Shown one piece after another: positions 56,824 to 64,000 of a stretch of 64,000 bases of DNA. The number at the start of each line of letters is the position of its first letter. The stretch's first letter is position 1. The notes beneath the pieces were generated by a model. It made no database searches. It saw only the letters and a program-made list of their open reading frames with translations, and had not been told where the DNA came from. The position numbers were made by a program, and so were the translations under genes. Source of the stretch: Nakamurella sp. A5-74 (GTDB lineage: Bacteria; Actinomycetota; Actinomycetes; Mycobacteriales; Nakamurellaceae); NCBI RefSeq assembly GCF_040438885.1, contig NZ_CP159218.1, positions 1,860,001-1,924,000 on the forward strand, read 5' to 3'.

Positions 56824-57465
56824 TCAACCAACTGTTTCTGAGGAACCTGGCGAACCCACCCGGATTTCATAAACGTTGAAGGTGCCCGCCGCTGTGTGAC
56901 ATCCAGGTGGCGTCGGCGCCTCCACACCCCCAGTAGCGAAGACGTAATTGCCGGTCCTAGCCACTTCGTACCCGTAGCGCAGCACCCGTACCACTCCTGA
57001 TCCGTCGGTGATCGCTGAATTGCCTGCCAGCCAGACCGCGACCGGCCCCTCACGCCCAATTCGCAGACACCCATCGGACCCCTTGGTGAGAACACCGGTT
57101 GCCAGCGCCTGCAAGGTCAATCCCTCAGATCTGCGAACGAAAGTCGGGAGGATTACGGTGGTCGCGGTGGTCGCGGTGGTCGCGGTGGTCGCGGTGGTCG
57201 CGGTGGTCGCGGTGGTCGCGGTGGTCGCGGTGGTCGCGGTGGTCGCGGTGGTCGCGGTGGTCGCGGTGGTCTGAGCCGACGTCATGGTTGCAGCTACAGG
57301 TAATGACTGCGTCGGAGGTGGTGTGCTGGCTGCCTTCGGTCGTGCGGGCTCATCGCAACCGGTCAGCGTCGCACAGACCACGAGAATTGCGGCGACGTAC
57401 AGAACCCGAATGCTCGTGCGGTCGCCCTTTGAATAATACCGATATCGTCCGCTGAACTTGTTCAT
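56824..57465 (-). CDS. Putative lipoprotein with (Ala-Thr-Thr) repeat
   Basis: 213 aa. Signal peptide with lipobox LTGC (C37); then a Pro/Thr-rich stretch and about 13 Ala-Thr-Thr units encoded by a 9-bp DNA repeat. A ~90-residue globular end follows (GVLTKGSDGCLRIGREGPVAVWLAGNSAITDGSGVVRVL) with two Cys. Not recognised. It overlaps the upstream protease stop (ATGA), so the two are co-translated. Base composition is more AT-rich than the paa genes around it. Confidence 0.7.
   Translation of the reverse strand: MNKFSGRYRYYSKGDRTSIRVLYVAAILVVCATLTGCDEPARPKAASTPPPTQSLPVAATMTSAQTTATTATTATTATTATTATTATTATTATTATTATTATTVILPTFVRRSEGLTLQALATGVLTKGSDGCLRIGREGPVAVWLAGNSAITDGSGVVRVLRYGYEVARTGNYVFATGGVEAPTPPGCHTAAGTFNVYEIRVGSPGSSETVG
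57156..57270. repeat. 9-bp microsatellite (CGGTGGTCG) x ~13
   Basis: A perfect 9-bp repeat of about 12.8 units inside the lipoprotein gene, encoding Thr-Thr-Ala on the minus strand. The triplet-preserving period allows length change without frameshift. Confidence 0.95.
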
Positions 57466-58823
57466 TGAGTAAGGACGTACAGGCCGAGTCCGTTCAATGT
57501 GCTAATTCGTGCGAAGAAGCTTCGGTACGCACCCGAGTAGATGGTTTCTCCGTTATGAACTCCTTTGGCCTCCGTACCGAAATACCATGGCCCGCCGCTA
57601 TCACCCTCCTTCGTGACCTTCTCCCTCGCAATGATCGCGTAGCATTGCGACGCGGTGCAAGAATCGACAACCTCCACAGTGCTACAGAGGCCCGATGGGC
57701 TGCCGGTGTCTGCTGTGCCAAAGCCGAAGACGCAAGCAGTCTGACCCTTGACCGGATTTATTGCAGCTGTTACGTCGCGATAAAGATTCCTCCGATACTG
57801 GAACTTGCTGGTCGCCGTGCCGCTGTTGAACTTGTACCAAGCAACGTCGGCGCCGGGGCTTGCGCTTTGCTGGAAGGTGATCGGCCGGCTGTCGTACGTG
57901 GACGCCTGTGTTCCGCAGTGCGCCGCTGTTGAAATCCCATAAACGGACACCTTTCTCACGCTGAATGCTCCGGTGCAACCGCCGATCCTGAGTCCCCCGC
58001 GCTGTAGAATGGCGACTGGTTGATTGACAATCACAACATGCACTGTGAATGCATTCAGTCCGTTTGTCGCCAACGCCTTTGTCAGCGAGATTTCTAACGC
58101 CTCAGAACGCTGTAGACTGATTGAGGAAGTGGTCAACGTCAGAACCCCAGTGGCAGAATCTGCCGTTGTGGAGATGTCGGTCGTGCCCAACTGCGACGTT
58201 GCCTCGAAGTGAACCAGTGCCGTCGCTCGCAGCCGCTCCAGTCGACTGGGAACACCCAGGACCTGGAGGTCTACCGGGATACCAGTAGCGGCAATTTCTG
58301 CAATGAGAGCAGACGGAGGGGCGGACGTGAAAGAGATCCAGGCTTTTGATTCGTTCAGCTCAGGCTTCGGCACCCACGCTGCGTCCACATAAATTCCCGG
58401 ATACCTGTCCTGGAGCGAGCTGGACAAGGCCGCAAATTGGTTCATTCCGCGCGCCCTCAGTGTCTCACCGATGGGATCCAGCTGGTGCTGCTCAGCAAAG
58501 CGAACTGCATCTTCAGCTTCCGCGGACGTGAGTTCGGGCAGATCGACGCTTCCGGTCACACGAATAATTAGGGCAACCGAAGGCGCAGAATGTGCAGCGT
58601 TCGCAGGTTGGAGGGGCGGGCATCGTAAGATCGAGCCGTCCCTACAAGTAACGCCCGCGGTGGTCGGAGTTCGTTGAGCGAGAACAACTGGGGCGCGCAC
58701 GTCGGTCGAAACCCCGAATCGTTGTCCGCCAGCGGAAGCGAGCCCGGCCGGGAGGGTGAGGAGGATCGCGACCAGCGACGTACGGATGACTCGAACCGCG
58801 GACAGTGATCGTCTGTCGACCAT
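57462..58823 (-). CDS. Secreted chymotrypsin-like serine protease with pro-region
   Basis: 453 aa. Signal sequence (VIRTSLVAILLTLPAGLASA), a ~230-residue pro-like region, then an S1 domain with catalytic His in STAAHCG, Asp in GADVAWYKF and Ser in GDSGGPWYFG. The arrangement resembles actinobacterial alpha-lytic/streptogrisin-type proteases, although the pro-region is not a clear match. Start at 58823 (MVDRRSLSAVR) gives a proper signal peptide; an upstream in-frame start adds 23 residues. Lower GC than neighbours. Coupled to the lipoprotein gene. Confidence 0.85.
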   Translation of the reverse strand: MVDRRSLSAVRVIRTSLVAILLTLPAGLASAGGQRFGVSTDVRAPVVLAQRTPTTAGVTCRDGSILRCPPLQPANAAHSAPSVALIIRVTGSVDLPELTSAEAEDAVRFAEQHQLDPIGETLRARGMNQFAALSSSLQDRYPGIYVDAAWVPKPELNESKAWISFTSAPPSALIAEIAATGIPVDLQVLGVPSRLERLRATALVHFEATSQLGTTDISTTADSATGVLTLTTSSISLQRSEALEISLTKALATNGLNAFTVHVVIVNQPVAILQRGGLRIGGCTGAFSVRKVSVYGISTAAHCGTQASTYDSRPITFQQSASPGADVAWYKFNSGTATSKFQYRRNLYRDVTAAINPVKGQTACVFGFGTADTGSPSGLCSTVEVVDSCTASQCYAIIAREKVTKEGDSGGPWYFGTEAKGVHNGETIYSGAYRSFFARISTLNGLGLYVLTQ

Positions 58824-58965
58824 GTGTGCTCCCAGAGCGGTGTGAAGTGCTGGCCGTCCAGTGTGTGCCTTGTCACCATTTGGTGTCAACACGCCGTCAG
58901 CTTGAGAGCGCGCCGTTCGTCGTTGATGAGTCCGGGGCCGACGGTCGTCAGCCTGATCCCGGCGA

Positions 58966-61029
58966 TCAGTCCTTCTCGACCATCGTCAGCACCGTGTAGG
59001 TGGCGACGATCTCGTCCCGCTGGTTGGTGATGGTGGTGTTCCAGCGGACCTCGCCGTAGCTGTCGGTCTCCCGCGGGGTGATCTGGCCGGCGGTGAGCGT
59101 CACGGTGATCGAATCGTCCGCCTTCACCGGAGTGCGGAAGCGGAGGTCCTCCAGACCGGTGTTGGCCAGCACCGGACCGGGATCCGGCTGGACGAACAAC
59201 CCGGCGGCCCAGCTGAGCAACAGATAGCCGTGCGCCACCCGACCACCGAAGAACGGGTTGGCGGCCGCTGCGTCCTCGTCCATGTGGGCGTAGAACAGAT
59301 CACCCGTCGAGTGTGCGAACGCCTCGATGTCGGCCAGGGTCACCGTCCGTGGACCGCCGACGACTGTGTCGCCGATCCGCAGGCGCGACAACGGCTTGCG
59401 GAACGGATGCTCCCACCCCTCGGTATCCGCATCCAAGCGCGGCGCTCCGACGACGAACCGATCGGTGACGGCTGTCAACAGGGCGGGGGAGCCCTGCAGG
59501 GCGGAGCGCTGCATGTGGTGGAGCACCCCGCGGATGCCGCCCATCTCCTCACCGCCGCCGGCCCTGCCTGGCCCGCCGTGCACCAACATCGGCAGCGGTG
59601 AACCGTGGCCGGTGGACTCCTTCGCGTCGTCGCGGTCCAGCAGAAGGATGCGGCCGTGCCACGGTGCGAGCCCCCGTACCAGCTGCCGGGCGGTGTCCGG
59701 ATCGTGCGTGATCACCGAAGCGACCAAGGATCCACGACCCCGCGAGGCGAGCTCGATCGCCTCGTCCAGATCGTCGTACGCCATCAAGGTCGAGACCGGA
59801 CCGAAGGCCTCGACGTCGTGCGGGGCCCGCGCAGAGGCGTTGGCGTGCAACAGCATGGGCGGCAGAAATGCCCCGGCTCCCGGGTCGGCTCCCAGGACGT
59901 CGAAGGAGTGCGGATCGCCCACCACCAGCTCGGCGCCGTCCGCGCGCAGTTCTTCGATCCGCGCCAGCACCTCGCTGCGCTGCGCGCGGGAGACGAGTGC
60001 GCCCATCGTCACGCCCTCGGCGCCCGGCGCACCGATCCGCACCTTGGCCGCGATCCGCTCACGGACCCCGTCGATCACTGGCGCCACCAACGCCTGCGGG
60101 ACGAGCGCGCGCCGGATGGCGGTGCATTTCTGACCGGCCTTCGACGTCATCTCGGCAACCAGAGCCTTGACGTACAGCTCGAACTCGGGGGTGTCGGGGC
60201 CGGCGTCCGGGGCCAGGATAGAGCAGTTCAGCGAGTCGGCCTCGGAGGTCAACCGGGTGCCGCGTTGCAGGACCGCGGGATCCGAACGCAACGTCCGTGC
60301 TGTGCCCGCGGAACCGGTGAAGGCCACCAGGTCCCGTTCGTCGAGGTGGTCCATGATGCCGCGGGCGCCGCCGGTGAGCAGCTGCAATGTGCCGGGCGGC
60401 AGGATCTTCGAGGCAATGATCGCTCGGACGGTCGCTTCTGCCAGGTACGCGGTCGGGCTGGCCGGTTTCACGATCGTCGGTACTCCGGCCAGGAACGCCG
60501 GAGCGAACTTCTCGAGCATCCCCCAGACCGGGAAGTTGAATGCGTTGATCTGCACGGCCACGCCGGGCAACGAGGAATACACGTGCTGTCCTACGAAGGA
60601 TCCGTGCTTCGACAACGGTTCGGCGGGGCCGTCGAGGTAGAGCGTGTCGTTGGGCATGTCCCGCCGCCCGCGGGAGCCGTAGGCGAACAGCACGCCGATC
60701 CCGCCGTCCACGTCGACCCATGAATCGGCGTGGGTGGCGCCCGTCCGGTACGACAAGGGATACAAGTTGTCCTTGATCGATTGCAGGTGCAGCGCGAGTT
60801 CCTTCAGCACCAGGGCGCGCTGGTGGAACGTCATCCGAGCCAACGCGCGGTGGCCGACGAGGCGTGCGTGGTCGACCATCAGCGCGGTGTCGAGTTCACC
60901 GGCAGCGATCGAGGTGACGACATCGCCGGTCACGGCATCGAGGATCGGGGTGCGGTCGCCGCCGGCGATCACCCAGCTGTCGGCGACGAAACTGCCGAGT
61001 GCTGTTTCCGCGGTGTCGGTGGTGATCAT
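58966..61029 (-). CDS. paaZ: Bifunctional ring-opening enzyme PaaZ (oxepin-CoA hydrolase / aldehyde dehydrogenase)
   Basis: 687 aa. The N-terminal ALDH domain (~520 residues) has FTGSAGTARTL and the catalytic Cys in KAGQKCTAIRRAL. The C-terminal MaoC-like hydratase domain holds FAHSTGDLFYAHMDEDAAAANPFFGGRVAHGYLLLS. It opens the oxepin ring and oxidises the aldehyde. ATG 61029 has AGGAGG 8 bp upstream; the open frame extends further but without conserved sequence. Last gene of paaJ-paaH-paaZ. Confidence 0.95.
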   Translation of the reverse strand: MITTDTAETALGSFVADSWVIAGGDRTPILDAVTGDVVTSIAAGELDTALMVDHARLVGHRALARMTFHQRALVLKELALHLQSIKDNLYPLSYRTGATHADSWVDVDGGIGVLFAYGSRGRRDMPNDTLYLDGPAEPLSKHGSFVGQHVYSSLPGVAVQINAFNFPVWGMLEKFAPAFLAGVPTIVKPASPTAYLAEATVRAIIASKILPPGTLQLLTGGARGIMDHLDERDLVAFTGSAGTARTLRSDPAVLQRGTRLTSEADSLNCSILAPDAGPDTPEFELYVKALVAEMTSKAGQKCTAIRRALVPQALVAPVIDGVRERIAAKVRIGAPGAEGVTMGALVSRAQRSEVLARIEELRADGAELVVGDPHSFDVLGADPGAGAFLPPMLLHANASARAPHDVEAFGPVSTLMAYDDLDEAIELASRGRGSLVASVITHDPDTARQLVRGLAPWHGRILLLDRDDAKESTGHGSPLPMLVHGGPGRAGGGEEMGGIRGVLHHMQRSALQGSPALLTAVTDRFVVGAPRLDADTEGWEHPFRKPLSRLRIGDTVVGGPRTVTLADIEAFAHSTGDLFYAHMDEDAAAANPFFGGRVAHGYLLLSWAAGLFVQPDPGPVLANTGLEDLRFRTPVKADDSITVTLTAGQITPRETDSYGEVRWNTTITNQRDEIVATYTVLTMVEKD

Positions 61030-61088
61030 CGGTGATCCTCCTGAAGTTGCTGGTGTCCGTGAACGAGGGTGGCGCGGAGTGCTGGCGG

Positions 61089-62021
61089 TCAGTCGTCCCA
61101 GCGGTAGAAACCCTGGCCGGTCTTGCGGCCGAGTTCGCCGCGTTCCACCTTGTCCCGCAACAACTGTGGTGGAGTAAAACGCTCTCCGAGCATGCGGTGC
61201 AGATACTCGGCGATCCCGAGCCGGACGTCGAGGCCGACCAGGTCGGTCAGCTTCAACGGGCCCATCGGGTGCCCGTAGCCGAGCGTCATCGCTGTGTCGA
61301 TGTCCTGCGCCGAGCCGACGCCGTCCTGCAGCATCCTGATCGCTTCCAGGCCGATCGCCACGCCCAGGCGGGAGGAGGCGAAGCCGGGGGAGTCGGTGAC
61401 GGTGACCGCCGTCTTGCCCAGGCCTGCCACCCACTTCTGGGCCTGCTCGAGGACAGCCGGATCCGTCTGCTGCCCGACGACCACCTCGATCAGCTTCGAG
61501 GCGGGCACCGGATTGAAGAAGTGCATTCCCAGGAAGCGCTCAGGGCCGGTGATCGCTGTGGCCAGATCGGTGACGGACAGCGAAGAGGTGTTGGTGGCCA
61601 CCACAGCATCCGGCCGGACCGCAGCCGAGATCGCTGTCAGCACAGCATGTTTGATCTCCGGCTCCTCCGGCACGGCCTCGACGACGAGGTCGGCGGCTCT
61701 GAGATCTGCCGGCGTGCGGACGATCTGGAGGCGTCCGATTGCCTCCTTCGCCCCCGCGACCAAGTTTCCCCGCTCAGCACTGGCGCGCACTGCCTTCTCG
61801 ACCGCGGCGCGTGCCCGATCCCCGGCAGCCGCGTCGGCCTCGACGATCCGGACCAGCGATCCACCGATCAGGAACGCGTGCGCGATCCCGCTGCCCATCC
61901 GGCCGCCGCCGACAACACCCACCGCCAGGGGCAGGCCCCGTTCACTACGCGCGGCCTCCACCAGCTCGTAGGCCTGGGCCTCGGGGTCGAGTGCGTCCGG
62001 GTCGATCGGTGTGTCGTTCAC
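61089..62021 (-). CDS. paaH: 3-hydroxyacyl-CoA dehydrogenase (PaaH/FadB-type)
   Basis: 310 aa. NAD-binding VGVVGGGRMGSGIAHAFLIGG, catalytic region FLGMHFFNPVPASKLIEVV and C-terminal HPMGPLKLTDLVGLDVRLGIAEYL are standard. It oxidises 3-hydroxyadipyl-CoA in the phenylacetate pathway. GTG 62021 overlaps the thiolase stop (GTGA). Length ~290-310 is that of the single-function dehydrogenases. Confidence 0.92.
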   Translation of the reverse strand: MNDTPIDPDALDPEAQAYELVEAARSERGLPLAVGVVGGGRMGSGIAHAFLIGGSLVRIVEADAAAGDRARAAVEKAVRASAERGNLVAGAKEAIGRLQIVRTPADLRAADLVVEAVPEEPEIKHAVLTAISAAVRPDAVVATNTSSLSVTDLATAITGPERFLGMHFFNPVPASKLIEVVVGQQTDPAVLEQAQKWVAGLGKTAVTVTDSPGFASSRLGVAIGLEAIRMLQDGVGSAQDIDTAMTLGYGHPMGPLKLTDLVGLDVRLGIAEYLHRMLGERFTPPQLLRDKVERGELGRKTGQGFYRWDD

Positions 62022-63220
62022 AGCGCCTCCACCAGCATCGCGGCACCCTGGCCGACGCCGACACACAGCGTGGCCAACCCGCGACGGGTCTGCTCGCGCT
62101 CCATCCGGCCCAGCAGGGTGACGAGGATGCGCGTACCGGAGCAGCCCAGTGGATGCCCCAACGCGATCGCCCCACCGTCGTTGTTCACGACCTCCGGGTC
62201 GAGACCCAGACCGCGGACGCAGGCCAGCGCCTGGGGCGCGAACGCCTCGTTCAACTCGATCGATCCGAGCTCGTCCACGCTCCATCCGACCCGGTCCAAC
62301 ACCTTGCGGGTGGCGGGGATCGGTCCCATGCCCATCACCGATGGGGCGACCCCGACGGCTGCCGATGCGGCAACCCTGGCTCGCGGCATCAGCCCGAAGC
62401 GCTCGATCGCCCGCTCGCTGGCGACCAGGACTGCCGCGGCACCGTCGTTGAGCGAGGAAGCATTGCCGGCAGTCACCACCGAGCCGCCGGTGACCACCGG
62501 TCGCAACCCGGCCAGCACCTCCACGGTGGATCCGGGGCGCGGCCCCTCATCGGTGTCGAAGACTGTCTCTCCCTTGCGGGTGCGGATGGTCAGCGGGGCG
62601 ATCTCGTCGGCGAACCGGCCGCCGGCGATCGCCGCGAGCGCGCGATCGTGGGAGCGGGCAGCAAAGGCGTCCGAGTCGGCCCGGGAGATCCCCTCGACGC
62701 GGGCCACCTTCTCCGCGGTCTCCGGCATGGAGGCCGTTGCCTCACCACCGTCGAGTGGAACGAGCGCCGGGTTGGTGAAACGCCAGCCGATCGAGGTGTC
62801 GACGATCTCGCCGGGCCGGGCGAACGCGGTCTCGGGCTTGGCGAGCACCCACGGCGCCCGGGTCATCGATTCCACCCCACCGGCGATCACCACGTCGGCC
62901 TGCTCGGAGGCGACCATCGCGGCGGCGGTGGAGACAGCAGTGAGTCCGGAAGCGCACAGCCGGTTGACGGTGAAGCCGGGGACGGTGTCCGGGAGCCCGG
63001 CCAGCAGGGTGGCCATCCGGGCGACGTTGCGGTTGTCCTCGCCCGCCTGGTTGGCCGCACCCCAGACGACCTCGTCGATGCACGACGGGTCGATCCCCGT
63101 GCGCTGCACGAGCGCCCGCAGGACGTGCGCGGAGAGGTCGTCGGGGCGGACGGTCGACAGCATTCCGCCGTACCGACCGATCGGCGTGCGGACCCCGCCC
63201 ACCAGGAATGCCTGCGCCAC
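62018..63220 (-). CDS. paaJ: Thiolase (beta-ketoadipyl-CoA thiolase type)
   Basis: 400 aa. Nucleophilic Cys in VNRLCASGLTAV, NEAFAPQALAC, and His/Cys in ALGHPLGCSGTRIL...CVGVGQGAAML are intact. It yields acetyl-CoA and succinyl-CoA at the end of phenylacetate degradation, or splits the 2,3-didehydroadipyl intermediate. First gene of a minus-strand operon; the operator-like palindrome at 63298 is 78 bp upstream of the start. paaF and paaG are not in this window. Confidence 0.92.
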   Translation of the reverse strand: MAQAFLVGGVRTPIGRYGGMLSTVRPDDLSAHVLRALVQRTGIDPSCIDEVVWGAANQAGEDNRNVARMATLLAGLPDTVPGFTVNRLCASGLTAVSTAAAMVASEQADVVIAGGVESMTRAPWVLAKPETAFARPGEIVDTSIGWRFTNPALVPLDGGEATASMPETAEKVARVEGISRADSDAFAARSHDRALAAIAGGRFADEIAPLTIRTRKGETVFDTDEGPRPGSTVEVLAGLRPVVTGGSVVTAGNASSLNDGAAAVLVASERAIERFGLMPRARVAASAAVGVAPSVMGMGPIPATRKVLDRVGWSVDELGSIELNEAFAPQALACVRGLGLDPEVVNNDGGAIALGHPLGCSGTRILVTLLGRMEREQTRRGLATLCVGVGQGAAMLVEAL

Positions 63221-63297
63221 GCGAGCTCCTCTGCTCCATCGGCGCCCGGCTCGTCGACCTGTTCCAGGCGGTGCGCAGGGGCCTCGGTCACCGCTAT

Positions 63298-63319
63298 TTA
63301 CCGACCATGTGGTCGGTAA
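63298..63319. promoter_or_regulatory. Probable PaaR operator 3, upstream of paaJ-paaH-paaZ
   Basis: TTACCGA-N8-TCGGTAA; here the spacer (CCATGTGG) is itself near-palindromic. Half-sites identical to the two sites at 54 kb. Also upstream of the divergent MFS gene (246 bp), which it might control. Confidence 0.88.
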
Positions 63320-63564
63320 TTCAATCTGTCATCCACTGATCAGTGTGTCAACGCGCGGAAGGCGGTGGTGCCGCATCGGTGACCGGGAGTGCGGTGTTCG
63401 GGTCGGCGGGAAGTCCGGGGTTGGGTACTCTGGGGGGGGGTCGACGCAGCCGTCAGCGTGCTTTCCAGTGGAACGGCCGGCATCGACGACCAGCCCCGAT
63501 ACCTCGGACCACCGAGCCTGCCGGGGCACATGCTCCCGTTCGGGAGCCGATCGAAGGCTTCAGC

Positions 63565-64000
63565 GTGACCCTGGAACGTCCCCCCTCCACCCCTGCCTCC
63601 ACAGGCGAATCCCTCCCGGGACCGCCGCGTTCCCTGCTCGGCATCCCCGCCATGCGATCCATCGTGATTCTGGCGGCGCTCGGCTTCCTGAGCTTCTTCG
63701 TGACGCTCTCCTCGCTCCCGGTCTATGCCGTGGGTCGGGGTGCGTCCGAAGCCCTCGCCGGACTCGCGACCTCGGTCATGCTCGTGTCCACCGTGGTGTG
63801 TCAACTGACGGTGCCGATGCTGTTGCGACGCTTCGGGACCGGCCCGGTGATGTGCGTCGGTCTCATCGCTCTGGGCGCGCCCACCCCGGCTCTTTTGTTG
63901 GGTACCGGGATCACCCCGTTGCTCGCGGTGTCGGTCGTTCGCGGACTCGGTTTCGCGATCCTGACGGTGACGCTGCCGCTGGTGGCGACCGAGGTCTCCC
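63565..64000 (+). CDS. MFS transporter, N-terminal part (truncated by window edge)
   Basis: About 145 residues from GTG 63565, open to the window end. After a Ser/Pro-rich start come MRSIVILAALGFLSFFVTLSSLPVYAVGRG, then helix TSVMLVSTVVCQLTVPMLLRRFGTGPVMCVGLIALG, the helix-loop pattern of an MFS protein, including an R-R-F-G-type loop between helices 2 and 3. Upstream 63320-63564 contains no gene and only a G-run near 63431. Confidence 0.75.
   Translation, partial: MTLERPPSTPASTGESLPGPPRSLLGIPAMRSIVILAALGFLSFFVTLSSLPVYAVGRGASEALAGLATSVMLVSTVVCQLTVPMLLRRFGTGPVMCVGLIALGAPTPALLLGTGITPLLAVSVVRGLGFAILTVTLPLVATEVS

Noticed and set aside
57008-57274. Plus-strand frame encoding a Val-Ala repeat (AVVAVV...)
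   Set aside because: An artefact of the 9-bp microsatellite; the opposite strand gives a lipoprotein with signal peptide and globular domain.

Overview
The window is GC-rich chromosomal DNA of an actinobacterium. The evidence is dense, mostly 4-nt-overlapping genes with many GTG starts, and actinobacterial gene neighbourhoods: ctaD-serB, pncB-clpS-DUF2017-rhomboid-murI-rph-rdgB, bcp-DUF3618, and orn-tRNA-His-HerA-like ATPase. The gene order resembles Nakamurella or a related high-GC lineage, but the genus is an inference.

Layout. 1-8.7 kb: the end of cytochrome oxidase subunit I, serB, an MFS exporter, a Pth2-like protein, an S9 peptidase and an NAD-salvage pair (pncA, pncB). 8.7-13.8 kb: a 112-bp tandem repeat and the clpS-to-rdgB housekeeping cluster. 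13.9-23.2 kb: lacZ, a membrane protein, a tRNA-Leu(UAG) with an unusually short variable arm, bcp, DUF3618, an L,D-transpeptidase lipoprotein, a bacterial phospholipase A2 and a metallo-beta-lactamase-fold hydrolase.

23.26-38.0 kb is the most distinctive region. A SAM-IV-type riboswitch heads about 13.5 kb of co-directional, mostly overlapping genes: a polar amino-acid ABC importer with two binding lipoproteins, a sarcosine-oxidase-like flavoprotein, an FMN reductase fused to a GNAT acetyltransferase, two luciferase-like monooxygenases, a large FAD/NAD(P) protein, DUF1684, rhodanese, a beta-carbonic-anhydrase-like protein, an M20-deacetylase-like remnant and an ATP-grasp enzyme. Importer plus acetyltransferase plus flavin monooxygenase plus deacylase matches the S-alkylcysteine salvage logic known from Bacillus. 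I read this as a SAM-repressed organosulfur-acquisition operon with several extra enzymes. Three genes or gene junctions in it carry 15-bp in-frame tandem repeats.

38.0-40.5 kb: tRNA-Lys, a trp-type attenuator with an odd in-frame TAG before its Trp codons, trpS, orn and tRNA-His. 40.47-44.74 kb: a 4.3-kb integrative element flanked by a 27-bp direct repeat of the tRNA-His 3' end. It holds a tyrosine integrase, an ImmA/IrrE-type metallopeptidase, a lipoprotein, a DUF3263 protein and small membrane proteins. 44.8-50 kb: an HTH protein, a HerA-like ATPase, a Gly/Asp-rich membrane protein and a DUF222-HNH nuclease among short dispersed repeats.

50-63.3 kb: a phenylacetate catabolic regulon. paaABCDE (minus strand), paaI-paaK-paaR (plus) and paaJ-paaH-paaZ (minus) are preceded by three copies of the same palindrome, TTACCGA-N8-TCGGTAA, which is the probable PaaR operator. 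A lower-GC pair, a secreted chymotrypsin-like protease and a repeat-bearing lipoprotein, sits between paaR and paaZ and looks acquired. The window ends inside an MFS transporter gene.
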